Of a DNA stretch of 64,000 bases, positions 33,953 through 42,229 are shown piece by piece (the first letter of the stretch is position 1; every line of letters begins with the position of its first letter). The translations under genes and the position numbers were made by a program. The notes under the pieces were generated by a model. The model was not told the origin of the DNA. It ran no database searches and saw nothing but the letters and a program-made list of their open reading frames with translations. Origin of the DNA: Archaeoglobaceae archaeon (GTDB taxonomy: Archaea; Halobacteriota; Archaeoglobi; Archaeoglobales; Archaeoglobaceae); NCBI GenBank assembly GCA_026985525.1, contig JALSQI010000076.1:1-64000 (forward strand). The letters run 5' to 3'.

Positions 33953-34312
33953 TATACGCCGATACTGATTTCTTCCTCGCCCTGCTGAAGGAAAGAGACT
34001 GGTTGAAAAAAAAGGGCAAAGAGTGTTTTGGAGAAGTATAAGGGGCAGATTACAACATCCGTCGTCACGTTTATAGAACTCGCACTCCTCGCTAAAAGGT
34101 ACAACCTCGATGTAGTCAGGATCTTCACAAGCGTAATGGCTATGTGCAACTTCGAAGATGATAAGCCACTCAAGGCGGCGATTTACATCAGGGATTACGG
34201 TCTCGGAGTCTTCGATGCATTTCATGCAGCGTACTGTGAGGGAAGGATAATTAGCTCCGATTCCGCATACGACAGGGTGGGGATTGAGAGGATCAAGCTT
34301 GAGGAAAGTTGA
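33949..34312 (+). pseudogene. VapC-type PIN toxin with frameshift at an A8 run
   Basis: The ATG at 33949 opens MIYADTDFFLALLKERDWLK, with the PIN aspartates near the N-terminus. After AAAAAAAA at 34006-34013 this frame ends at a TAA. Reading with one A fewer gives KSVLEKYKGQITTSVVTFIE and continues in frame with LGVFDAFHAAYCEG and SSDSAYDRVG to 34312, restoring all PIN acidic residues in a protein of about 120 residues. So the gene is broken only by a one-base change in a homopolymer. This may be a true mutation, a phase-variable site, slippage-dependent expression or a sequencing error. Confidence 0.75.
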
Positions 34313-35267
34313 CATTGAACTGGTATCGTTCTTCTTTCACCATCAACCTCCGCAACACTCTTTCGAGTTTGTCTCTTTTGAGTTCCGCATTTTCAACAGC
34401 GAGAGTTTCGATAGCACTCGAGCACTCTACCTTCACCCCCTTCTTCACGGCCTTGATGTCCCCGCTTAAGATGTTCAACGCTGGTTCGACAATCTTAAGC
34501 TTCTTTACCGTTTGTGTGAGCATATTTGCGAGAAGTCTCGAGTTTAAGGGAAAATACTTCTTCTTTATCATCCTGTTGTAGGTTACTAAGAGTAAATCAC
34601 AATCACATTTCGGGCGTATTTCGAGCCACTCTTTTATAGGGTTTTTGCATCTCTACCGATGAAAGCGTAGTAGTTCTTGACGTTAAGTCGGGATACCTTG
34701 CTGCGGACTATGGGAATCTGTAAAGGTTCTGGATTGTCGAGCCTGTTTATTATGAGGTGCCAGACGTGTTTGTTGAACCAATCATATTCCGAGCCACCAA
34801 AGGCTGCCTGGAAGCAAGTCATCATTGCTTGCTTTGTACGGTTACTGGAGCTCCATCACGATGCGGCAAAACTCTTCGACAGTCATGGCTTTCATCATTG
34901 TGCTTCTGAGCTTGTCTATCTCTGAGGGTTCTTAACGCTCTTTCCCTCTCCCACCTCGTAAGAGGGATGCGTGATACTCGTAGAAGTTTCTGACTGACTG
35001 CAGTCTGTTCTTGCGATCGTTATGGCCCGTGTTGCTACTCTACACCCATTAAATGAGAACACTAATTTGGCGCTGCAAGTCTCCATTCTTGGCGTCTTCG
35101 AGCATTTCAACGGCTGAGTTAAAGTAACCCTACTCTTTCAACCATTCGAGGTACTTTAGCATGTAGTAGAGATAGCGGGTTGTTGTGGTTGGCTTTAGGC
35201 CTTTCGCCCATCTTAATATGCAGTCCTCAACCACTCTTTTGATAAGAGTCTCAAGTGTGATCGGCAT
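34293..35267 (-). pseudogene. Degenerate tyrosine-recombinase (integrase)-like gene
   Basis: Starting at the ATG at 35267 the minus strand reads a SAM-like core-binding segment, LRWAKGLKPTTTTRYLYYML, then a TAG at about 35132, followed in the same frame by NRLQSVRNFYEYHASL. A middle part is in another frame (DNPEPLQIPIVRSKVSRL, NYYAFIGRDA, 34825-34634). The first frame resumes with KEWLEIRPKCDCDLLLVTYN and runs to 34293. The total size of about 320 codons fits archaeal integrases. No HxxR or catalytic tyrosine was found, and several stops and two frameshifts show it is inactive. It lies 42 bases from a tRNA gene. Confidence 0.5.
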
Positions 35268-35308
35268 ATTCAACCTTTTTTCTCAAGATTTTTGAACCCA
35301 TGTAAAGA

Positions 35309-35383
35309 TGGGCCCGGAGGGATTCGAACCCTCGACCGTCCGGTTATGAGCCGGACGCTCTAACCTGGCTAAGCTACGGGCCC
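35309..35383 (-). tRNA. tRNA with CAT anticodon, probably tRNA-Ile2
   Basis: Minus-strand cloverleaf: acceptor GGGCCCG pairs with CGGGCCC, discriminator A. The anticodon stem GTCCGG/CCGGAC closes loop CTCATAA, giving CAT. The T loop is TTCGAAT. No intron and no encoded CCA. The GGGCCC acceptor resembles archaeal tRNA-Ile2, whose CAT is modified with agmatidine to read ATA, more than elongator Met; this is from memory of known archaeal tRNAs. A TATA-like AATTTTAAATT lies about 30 bases upstream near 35412-35422. Confidence 0.93.
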
Positions 35384-35460
35384 TTTTAATAGCAGACACT
35401 ATACCTGAATTTAAAATTTGTGTTCGGAAGCAACATATAGTTATAGGTACACTTCAATTC

Positions 35461-36387
35461 ATGGACAGAATTCAGAAGATAGCAGAAGAGATAGTGGAAA
35501 AATTTAAAAAATCTGGATATGAGATAAACAGAAAAGACGTTTACAAAAGACTTAAGCTTTTAATAGAAGAGTTCAAAGTCCCAGAAAGTGAAGCTATAAG
35601 AACAGTTGAAAATTACCTGATAAAAGAACTTGACATATCGAGAGACAAACTTGTATCGGATAGTCCACTCGTAAAAGTTGAAGACATAAAAACTCCGGGC
35701 CAGTGGGTAAGTTTAAAAGCCAAGGTCGTTCAGCTTTGGGATTCTTCAAGCCCAAACGTTTCACAAGTAGGGTTGATTGGAGACGAAACGGGAATAATAA
35801 AGTTCGTAATCTGGGCAAAAGCAAACAAGCCAGAAGTCGAAGAAGGAAAAAGCTACCTTTTCGCCAACGTCGTTACAGACAGTTTTGGTGGTAGAATGCA
35901 AGTTAACGTAAACAGAAACAGCAGAATAGAAGAAATAGACGAGGACATTCAGCTACCTCCAAGAGAAGTCGAGGCGGTAGGAGCCTTAGTGGCGATACAA
36001 CAGAACAGCGGTTTGATAAGAAGGTGTAAAAAGTGTAACAGAGTTCTTACTAAAGGAATATGTCCCGTTCACGGAAAAACTGAAGCTTACGATGACTTGA
36101 GAGTGAAAGGAGTTATAGACGATGGGGAAAGTTACTACGAAGTGATTTTGAATCAGGACAACATCAAGTACCTTACTGGCATAGGACTCGAAGAGGCAAT
36201 AGAGATGGCTAAAAAGCATTACGATAGAGAAGTCGTCCTATCCGAATTGAAGAATAGACTGCTCGGAAGGTATTTTAGATTTACCGGAAGGAAAGGAGAG
36301 AGGTACTTTATAGTGAACGAAATAGACTTTCTCCGCTACGATGGAAAGGAAAAAGCAGAAGAACTCTTGAGCAAGCTTTCGGGGTGA
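35461..36387 (+). CDS. Replication protein A (RPA) single-stranded DNA-binding subunit
   Basis: Single-stranded DNA-binding protein of replication and repair, 308 residues. An N-terminal helical domain (1-60) precedes an OB fold (about 70-160; SLKAKVVQLWDSSSPNVSQV and GIIKFVIWAKAN), then a zinc finger CKKCNRVLTKGICPVHG near 190 and a C-terminal OB fold (DLRVKGVIDDGESYYEVIL). This is the euryarchaeal RPA large-subunit architecture. The next gene is its usual partner, four bases downstream. The ATG at 35461 lies downstream of the TATA-like region shared with the tRNA. Confidence 0.93.
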   Translation: MDRIQKIAEEIVEKFKKSGYEINRKDVYKRLKLLIEEFKVPESEAIRTVENYLIKELDISRDKLVSDSPLVKVEDIKTPGQWVSLKAKVVQLWDSSSPNVSQVGLIGDETGIIKFVIWAKANKPEVEEGKSYLFANVVTDSFGGRMQVNVNRNSRIEEIDEDIQLPPREVEAVGALVAIQQNSGLIRRCKKCNRVLTKGICPVHGKTEAYDDLRVKGVIDDGESYYEVILNQDNIKYLTGIGLEEAIEMAKKHYDREVVLSELKNRLLGRYFRFTGRKGERYFIVNEIDFLRYDGKEKAEELLSKLSG

Positions 36388-36391
36388 TACT

Positions 36392-37084
36392 ATGGATAGA
36401 TTTAAGAGGTCTGTTGCGAGGAGGGTTTTTGCCTTCGAATTAAACGAGGCAACTCATAGAATTGAAAGTGAGGAAAAACTCGTTCAACTACTATTACCAA
36501 CTGGCGTTCCGTGTAGTAGAGTTTTTATAGTAGGCGTTCTGCTCGACAGAGAAGAAACAAGGCCCGATTCCGATTTTTGGAAAATAAGAGTTAGCGATCC
36601 TACGGGTGTTTTCAGAGGTTTCATAGGCAAGTTTCAGCCAGACGCCTTGGAGAGTTTACTTAAAATCGATCCTCCAGAAATAGTAGCCATCGTTTCTAAG
36701 GTTAGACTTTTCGAAGGAAACAGAACTGTAGTAACTCTTAGACCAGAATTCATAGTACCGGTTGAAAGGGATGTTATGAACTACTGGATTGTGGAAACGG
36801 CAGAACACACTTTGTCGAGAATTGAAAATATGAAAAAAGGAGGAAAAGAGTTAGTTGAGGAGGCTTGGAGAATATACAACCCCGACTTGAGTAAATACGA
36901 AGAAAGAGTTAAAGAGGCGTTAGAGGCAGTCATAAGTTCTCCCAAGGTTGAAGAAGAGGAAGTAGAAGAAGAAAAAGAAGAAGTGGAAGAAGTAGAAGTC
37001 GAAGAATTTGAAGAAGTACCTGAGTTCTCCGATGAATTCGAGTTTGAAGAGGAGGAGCTTGACCTGAGCGATATATTGGGGTGA
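36392..37084 (+). CDS. RPA-associated OB-fold protein (COG3390)
   Basis: A 230-residue partner of RPA. An N-terminal OB fold (residues about 1-120) includes SRVFIVGVLLDREETRPDSD and WKIRVSDPTGVFRGFIGKF. A helical segment follows, and residues about 165-230 are a very acidic Glu-rich tail. Such RPA-associated proteins form complexes with RPA in euryarchaea. The gene starts five bases after rpa with GGGGTGATACT as ribosome binding site. The acidic tail could mimic DNA or recruit basic partners, which is inference. Confidence 0.9.
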   Translation: MDRFKRSVARRVFAFELNEATHRIESEEKLVQLLLPTGVPCSRVFIVGVLLDREETRPDSDFWKIRVSDPTGVFRGFIGKFQPDALESLLKIDPPEIVAIVSKVRLFEGNRTVVTLRPEFIVPVERDVMNYWIVETAEHTLSRIENMKKGGKELVEEAWRIYNPDLSKYEERVKEALEAVISSPKVEEEEVEEEKEEVEEVEVEEFEEVPEFSDEFEFEEEELDLSDILG

Positions 37085-37088
37085 TTTT

Positions 37089-38216
37089 ATGGAAGCGAGT
37101 AGAGTTAAGGAAATTTCCACTTCAATGATAAGGAGGATGTTCGAAGTCGTGGAGAGTGCAAAAAAGAAGGGTATAGACATAATCAGTCTCAGCATTGGAG
37201 AGCCAGACTTCGATACAGATAGCAGAATAATTGAGTTTGCTTGTAAAGCTAAGAAAGAAGGTTATACGCACTACACTTCTAACTTTGGACTGGATGAGCT
37301 GAGAGAGGCAATAGCTGAAAGATATGGAGTTGAAAAAGAGGAAGTAATGATAACGACTGGAGGAAGCGAAGCTTTGTTAAACGCATCTCTCGCCTTTATA
37401 GAAAGAAACAGCGAAGTTTTAATACCCTCGCCAAACTTTCTCTCTTACTTCGTTTATTCGAAGCTCTGCGAAGCAAAAACAGTTCAAGTTAAAACGCACC
37501 CTGAATTTAGGTTAAACGTTGAGGAAATTTCAAAAGCTTTGAGCGAGAAAACTTCGGTCGTTTTTTTAAACTATCCAAACAATCCAACAGGAGTAGTTGA
37601 AGATGAGAAAACGCTTAAAGAAGTCGTAGAACTTGCTCAGGAAAGAAAAGCTATAGTTATAAGTGACGAAATATACGATCAGATCTACTACGATAAAAAG
37701 CCAGTGAACCTCGTTGATTTTGAAAACGTAGTCGTAGTTAACGGATTTTCCAAATCCCTCGCTATGACTGGATGGAGAATTGGATTTACAATAGCTGACA
37801 AAAAGCTTATAGATTCGATGCTTAAAGTTCACCAAGTCAACGGAGTTTGTGCTCCAGCTTTTGCTCAAAAAGCAGTTGCAGAAGCTTTTTTTAGCGGTAT
37901 TTTTGACGAAGTAACTGAAAACATGAGAAAAGTGTTCAAAGAAAGAAGAGATTACGTTTACAAAGAGTTAAAACGTATAGGATTTGAAGCTGTAAAACCA
38001 GAAGGAGCTTTTTACATTTTTGCCAAGATTCCAGAGCAGTTCGAAAACTGTATGCAGTTCGTAGAGAAATTAGTCATGCATGGGGTAGCTTTAACTCCCG
38101 GAATACCTTTTGGAGAAGGTAACGAGAAGTACGTCAGAATTTCCTACGCATGCTCGATGGAATCTTTAAAGAAAGCAGTGGAAAGGATTGAAAAATTTAT
38201 GGATGAGTATAGATAG
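37089..38216 (+). CDS. Class I/II pyridoxal-phosphate aminotransferase
   Basis: A 375-residue aminotransferase of the aspartate aminotransferase fold. Landmarks are ISLSIGEPDFDTD, the PLP phosphate-binding TTGGSEALL, NYPNNPTGVVE, SDEIYDQIYYD and the PLP lysine in NGFSKSLAMTGWRIG near residue 230, with the substrate arginine in KYVRISYA near the end. It probably transfers amino groups from aspartate, alanine or an aromatic amino acid; the sequence does not decide. It follows the RPA partner by four bases and overlaps gltX tail to tail by 20 bases. Confidence 0.92.
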   Translation: MEASRVKEISTSMIRRMFEVVESAKKKGIDIISLSIGEPDFDTDSRIIEFACKAKKEGYTHYTSNFGLDELREAIAERYGVEKEEVMITTGGSEALLNASLAFIERNSEVLIPSPNFLSYFVYSKLCEAKTVQVKTHPEFRLNVEEISKALSEKTSVVFLNYPNNPTGVVEDEKTLKEVVELAQERKAIVISDEIYDQIYYDKKPVNLVDFENVVVVNGFSKSLAMTGWRIGFTIADKKLIDSMLKVHQVNGVCAPAFAQKAVAEAFFSGIFDEVTENMRKVFKERRDYVYKELKRIGFEAVKPEGAFYIFAKIPEQFENCMQFVEKLVMHGVALTPGIPFGEGNEKYVRISYACSMESLKKAVERIEKFMDEYR

Positions 38217-39882
38217 CTCTGATCCCCTCATCGCTCGCAAACTCAATCCTGCAGAAAGCAAACCTCTCGAATTGCACAACTTTTCCTGCATCTTTTAAAG
38301 CATTTTTTTCGGCAAAACCCCCCCACTTAAGCCTTGGTTTATCTCCTATAACTACGCATACGACTGAATCACTCCAGCTAAGCCAATGAACGATGTTTTT
38401 ACCTTTTTTCACTTCATTGGACATCTCCCAAGACACGAACTCCAAAACTCTATTTTCTTTGTCAACTTTAACTGTACAGAAGTCTTTCAACCTTACAAGC
38501 TCTCCATCTTTAAACCTTTCCCAGTCGTCTCCACTTAGGAAAACTGTTTTTTCACCTCTTAACACTCTAAATTCGCCGCTTTCAGGTTTCGTAGGTATTT
38601 TAACTGTAACTTCTTCGGGCAAACCATCTATTTTTACTTCCACCGCATCCCAAACGAAGAAGTATCTGTTTGCTTCCTTGTCTATCAATTTTCTGTTTTC
38701 CGCGTAAAGGTTCTTCAGGCTAACAGAAACGTCGTTCTCTCCAACTCCAAGAGATAAAAGAAACTTCCTTATAGCTTCTGCTCTAAAACCTCTTCTCCTA
38801 AAAGCCCTTATAGTCGGTAAAGCCGGGTCGTCCCACCCCTCGTATTCACCTTTTTCTATTTTCTTTCTAATTTCGCTCGTAGAAAGCTTTCCAAACTCGT
38901 GAATTTTCACTCTACCCCAGTGCTTCGTTACCGGATACTCCCAGCCGAAGTAGTCGTATATATACTTCTGCCTTCTTTCAGAATCGATTAAGTCTTTACC
39001 TCTTATTATGTGTGTTACTCCTTGTAAATGGTCTTCTATTGCCGATTCGAAGTCTAAGGTTGGATATACTCTGTACTCATTCCCAACGAGGGGGTGGTCG
39101 CAATCTATTATTCTGAAAGCAACCCAATCTCTTATAGCTGGGTCTTTGTGCTTCATGTCTGTTTTAATTCTTATAACGACTTCTCCCTCTTTGTACTCTC
39201 CAGAAAGCATTTTCTCCCAGACTTCTAAAGCTTCTTCTGCAGTAGTATTTCTGTGAGGACATTCGATTCCAGCATCTCTATATTTTTTGAACTCCTCTCT
39301 TGAGCAAAAACACGGATACGCTTTTTCCATTTTTAACAGTTCTTTTATGTAATCGTAGTAAATTGGTATTCTCTTAGAAGCGTAAATTACTCTGTCAAAT
39401 TTGACGTTTAACCACTCTGCATCTTCTATATACCAGTCGTATGCTTCTAACAAAGGTCTTTTAGTTCTCGGATCCGTATCGTCAAATCTTAGAATTAGTT
39501 GTCCATCGTACATCTTTACGTACTCGTCGTTTACAACCATACCCCTCGCAGAACCGAGAGTTGGAGGACCGTTCGGGTTTGGAGCGAACCTCATAACGAC
39601 TTTTCCCTTTTCTGCATTTGGCAGTTCTGGCAGTTTTCTCTCTTTTTTCTCTTCCTTTTTTTCTTCTATTGCTAAGGATGTTACCAAAGCCTTTTTTTCC
39701 TCCTCGCTAAGAGCTTCAAACTCCTCGATACACTTTCTAACTATTTCGAGTATTTCCTTAGCTTTTTTTCTAAGTTCAGGTTTTTCTGCTATTACTTTTC
39801 CCATTACTGCCTTTTCGTTTGGCTTTCCATACCTTAGTGCGTTAGTTGCTACGTATTTCATTATAAGGTCTTCAAGCTTCAC
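38197..39882 (-). CDS. gltX: Glutamyl-tRNA synthetase (archaeal, non-discriminating type expected)
   Basis: Charges tRNA-Glu, and in archaea usually also tRNA-Gln for later amidation by GatDE. The 561-residue class I synthetase has the HIGH-type motif in FAPNPNGPPTLGSARGM near residue 107, FDDTDPRTKRP, and the KMSKS-type KLSTS in EFGKLSTSEIRKKI near 345. The C-terminal beta-barrel is of the archaeal/eukaryotic GlxRS class. No GlnRS or amidotransferase genes are in the window, so the dual role is inferred from general knowledge. Confidence 0.96.
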   Translation of the reverse strand: MKLEDLIMKYVATNALRYGKPNEKAVMGKVIAEKPELRKKAKEILEIVRKCIEEFEALSEEEKKALVTSLAIEEKKEEKKERKLPELPNAEKGKVVMRFAPNPNGPPTLGSARGMVVNDEYVKMYDGQLILRFDDTDPRTKRPLLEAYDWYIEDAEWLNVKFDRVIYASKRIPIYYDYIKELLKMEKAYPCFCSREEFKKYRDAGIECPHRNTTAEEALEVWEKMLSGEYKEGEVVIRIKTDMKHKDPAIRDWVAFRIIDCDHPLVGNEYRVYPTLDFESAIEDHLQGVTHIIRGKDLIDSERRQKYIYDYFGWEYPVTKHWGRVKIHEFGKLSTSEIRKKIEKGEYEGWDDPALPTIRAFRRRGFRAEAIRKFLLSLGVGENDVSVSLKNLYAENRKLIDKEANRYFFVWDAVEVKIDGLPEEVTVKIPTKPESGEFRVLRGEKTVFLSGDDWERFKDGELVRLKDFCTVKVDKENRVLEFVSWEMSNEVKKGKNIVHWLSWSDSVVCVVIGDKPRLKWGGFAEKNALKDAGKVVQFERFAFCRIEFASDEGIRAIYTHP

Positions 39883-39932
39883 AACACGGATTTTGCGAAA
39901 GTTATTAAAAAATTTGTCTTGTAACTCTGTTA

Positions 39933-40523
39933 ATGCTCGAACTAATGAAGTACAGCATTAAAATCGATGAATACGTTTCCCGGTTGAGAATAGGTGTCGT
40001 GTGTAGCAGATTTGTCATGAACTTGCTTTGGAGGGCTGGAGTTGATTGCGTTAGATATGTGGGAGATTTTATAACTCCCCAAGACGTTTTCTGCGACGTC
40101 TCTCTCGATGTTTACGATGCCAACAGCTACGACATTCCAAACTCAAAAGAAGATACCTTAGTAATTTCCAATTTAGCCAGTGAATTGAGCTTAGAGTTTT
40201 TTGAGAAAGCTCTTAGAGGTTGTGACGTCGTAATCTCCCACAGATATTGCAAACTATCAGCAAAAGCGGCTGAAAAGTTAGGAGTTCCTTTTATACCTCC
40301 CGCAGTTACATGCTTTTTACCTGAAGACATAGACAGTAAAATCGAAGTGATTGAAAAGTTGGAGAAAGAATTGCCGAGAAATCCCATAGGATATTCAATG
40401 CTGTGTTCTGCACAAGTAATGGAAGTACTTAGGCTATGCACGAATGGGGAGGCTTTGCTCGCACCAGAAGCGTATCTGATTAAAGAAAAACCACCGTTTT
40501 TTGAGAAAGTAAAACTGTGGTAG
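39933..40523 (+). CDS. ThiF/HesA-like protein with degenerate nucleotide site
   Basis: A 196-residue protein. The N-terminal LRIGVVCSRFVMNLLWRAGV has the beta-alpha-beta layout of a ThiF/MoeB-type Rossmann fold, but the usual GxGxxG is not there. The C-terminal region NPIGYSMLCSAQVMEVLRLC resembles the end of E1-like enzymes. This suggests a non-adenylating or diverged relative, but the link is by eye and could be wrong. It is divergent from gltX and precedes mch by 127 bases. Confidence 0.55.
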   Translation: MLELMKYSIKIDEYVSRLRIGVVCSRFVMNLLWRAGVDCVRYVGDFITPQDVFCDVSLDVYDANSYDIPNSKEDTLVISNLASELSLEFFEKALRGCDVVISHRYCKLSAKAAEKLGVPFIPPAVTCFLPEDIDSKIEVIEKLEKELPRNPIGYSMLCSAQVMEVLRLCTNGEALLAPEAYLIKEKPPFFEKVKLW

Positions 40524-40650
40524 TTGAAGTTGCAACTTCGGCATTAAAACAGCTTTAAAACAGCCTTTGACTTTAGCATTTTTGACTTTGGCATTAAAAA
40601 CGAAACACTGAAAAACAAAACACTGATATAGTTCTAAGCAGAGGAAATAC
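40524..40650 (+). repeat. Short repeated motifs in the mch leader
   Basis: The spacer holds several imperfect duplications: GGCATTAAAA twice (near 40539 and 40589), TTTGACTTT followed by (A/G)GCAT twice, AAAACAGC twice and AAACACTGA twice. It also contains the likely mch promoter and GAGGAAA ahead of the GTG start. Replication slippage or regulatory half-sites could explain it. Confidence 0.4.
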
Positions 40651-41616
40651 GTGTTAAGTGTTAACGAACTTGCTCAGGATATTGTAGAAGAAATGCTCGA
40701 TTACAGCGATGAGTATAGAGAGCAGTACGGAATTGAGTTTCAAAGGTTGAAAAATGGGGCTTGGGTCATAGACTTTGGAGTTAATGTTAAAGGAAGCATT
40801 TCCGCTGGCATACTTTTTTCCGAAGTTTGCATGGCTGGTCTGGCGGAAGTAAATGTAAAAACGGGTAGCGTTGGCAATTTAGTCGTACCTTTCGTAGAAG
40901 TTAGAACGGACAATCCAGTTTTAGCCTGTCTCGCTTCACAAAAAGCTGGTTGGCAGATAAAAATTGACAACTACTTTGCAATGGGTAGCGGTCCGGCAAG
41001 AGCCTTAGCTTTGAAACCCAAGAAAACTTACGAGTTAATAGACTACGAGGATGACGCAGAGTATGCTGTAATAACTCTCGAATCAGATCTTTTGCCTGAC
41101 GAGAGGGTTGTAGATTACATAGCCGAAGAGTGCGATGTTGAAAGTGAAGACGTTTACGTTCTCGTAGCTCCAACTTCCTCCTTAGTTGGGAGTATTCAGA
41201 TTTCTGCGAGAATAGTTGAAGTCGCTATGTACAGACTACTTCAACTTGGATTCGATGTAAAAAAGATCTTTTCGGGATGCGGTAACGCGCCAGTTGCGCC
41301 CCTGTCGGGAGATAGCTTAAAAGCAATGGGAATGACTAACGACTGTTTGCTTTACTATGGCAGCGCTTTTCTGTTCTCCGAATTCGACGAATCTGAAATG
41401 GATATGATTGACAAAGCTAATTTAACGTCTGATAGTTCAAAAGATTACGGAAAACCCTTCTACGAAGTGTTCAAAGATTCTAATTACAATTTCTACGAAA
41501 TAGACCCGAATTTGTTCTCTCCAGCTAGAATTACCATATCTTCACCAGTTAAACTTATTAGCAAAGGAAGACTCAACGTCGAAGTATTACTAAAATCCTT
41601 CGGGGTGATAAGTTGA
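40651..41616 (+). CDS. mch: Methenyltetrahydromethanopterin cyclohydrolase
   Basis: Hydrolyses or forms methenyl-tetrahydromethanopterin in the archaeal C1 pathway, which Archaeoglobales run in the oxidative direction. The 321-residue protein contains WVIDFGVNVKGSISAGI, DNYFAMGSGPARALAL (near residue 110) and IFSGCGNAPVAPLSGD (near 210), characteristic of Mch. The start is a GTG with GAGG nine bases upstream. Its stop overlaps the next gene (a membrane protein) by four bases. Confidence 0.96.
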   Translation: MLSVNELAQDIVEEMLDYSDEYREQYGIEFQRLKNGAWVIDFGVNVKGSISAGILFSEVCMAGLAEVNVKTGSVGNLVVPFVEVRTDNPVLACLASQKAGWQIKIDNYFAMGSGPARALALKPKKTYELIDYEDDAEYAVITLESDLLPDERVVDYIAEECDVESEDVYVLVAPTSSLVGSIQISARIVEVAMYRLLQLGFDVKKIFSGCGNAPVAPLSGDSLKAMGMTNDCLLYYGSAFLFSEFDESEMDMIDKANLTSDSSKDYGKPFYEVFKDSNYNFYEIDPNLFSPARITISSPVKLISKGRLNVEVLLKSFGVIS

Positions 41617-41936
41617 ACGACATTCTAAGAGATGTAGTCGTTGCAGTAGTAATGGTAATCTCCTCAATACTCTTAACAGCTCAATGGCTCACCCTTTACA
41701 ACAGCTTTAATCCTATAGTCGTGTTTTTTGCGTTTCTCTTTACTCTTTCTCTTAGCATTCTCATAATAAGCCTGATATTGAGAATTTCAGAGTTAATGAA
41801 CGAGTTAGAAAGTACCAAGAGAATAATTGCCATGAATTCGGCTGAAATAGAGGAGAGAATAGATTCCAGACTTAGAGAGTATTTAAGAGATCTGGAAGAA
41901 AGAATTGAATCAATAGAAAGAAGAATTTACAGATAA
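41613..41936 (+). CDS. Small membrane protein with C-terminal coiled coil
   Basis: A 107-residue protein with two membrane segments (residues about 8-25 and 31-52) and a coiled-coil tail (about 57-107, ELMNELESTKRII and LRDLEERIESIERRI). The TTG start overlaps the mch stop (TTGA) and GGGGTGAT lies just before it. No family is recognised. Coupling to mch suggests co-expression but not a known role. It converges on the ArsR gene with a 10-base overlap. Confidence 0.65.
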   Translation: MNDILRDVVVAVVMVISSILLTAQWLTLYNSFNPIVVFFAFLFTLSLSILIISLILRISELMNELESTKRIIAMNSAEIEERIDSRLREYLRDLEERIESIERRIYR

Positions 41937-42220
41937 ATTTCCTCAAGTATGTCTTTTAAAATTTCAGTACTACAGCAGATTTCAAAGTTTACTGTTTTGT
42001 AGTATTTAACTGCTTTTCCATCAAGCCTTTTAACCTTACAAGAAATAAGTCCTGAATTCAGGAGTTTTTTCATGTGGGAGATAAACAGAGGTTTTGATAA
42101 GCCGAGAATTTCTCTGATCTCCTTAGAACTTCTCTCTTCGAGGCAGAGGGCGAGTATTTTCAACCTCACGGGATTCGACAGTACTCTGAGTAATTCTGCC
42201 AGTTCTTCTGCCGTATCCAT
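41927..42220 (-). CDS. ArsR-type winged-helix regulator
   Basis: A 97-residue winged-helix DNA-binding protein. VLSNPVRLKILALCLEERS is the standard ArsR N-terminal helix pair, and IREILGLSKPLFISHMKKLL is the recognition helix region. The pair of cysteines in FEICCSTEIL near the C-terminus could sense metal or redox. It sits nine bases downstream of a small membrane-protein gene on the same strand, which may be its partner or target. Confidence 0.85.
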   Translation of the reverse strand: MDTAEELAELLRVLSNPVRLKILALCLEERSSKEIREILGLSKPLFISHMKKLLNSGLISCKVKRLDGKAVKYYKTVNFEICCSTEILKDILEEIYL

Positions 42221-42229
42221 TTAATTTCC

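Noticed and set aside
33658-34173. Antisense frame opposite vapB and vapC
   Set aside because: The sense strand has the AbrB and PIN motifs; the antisense product is Ser/Leu-rich with no family pattern.
34634-34825. Separate 63-codon gene on the minus strand
   Set aside because: Its sequence joins smoothly with the flanking frames of the integrase-like relic when one frameshift on each side is allowed, so it is part of that pseudogene.
39401-39961. A 186-codon frame opposite gltX
   Set aside because: Shadow of the charged N-terminal part of the synthetase; no motif of its own.
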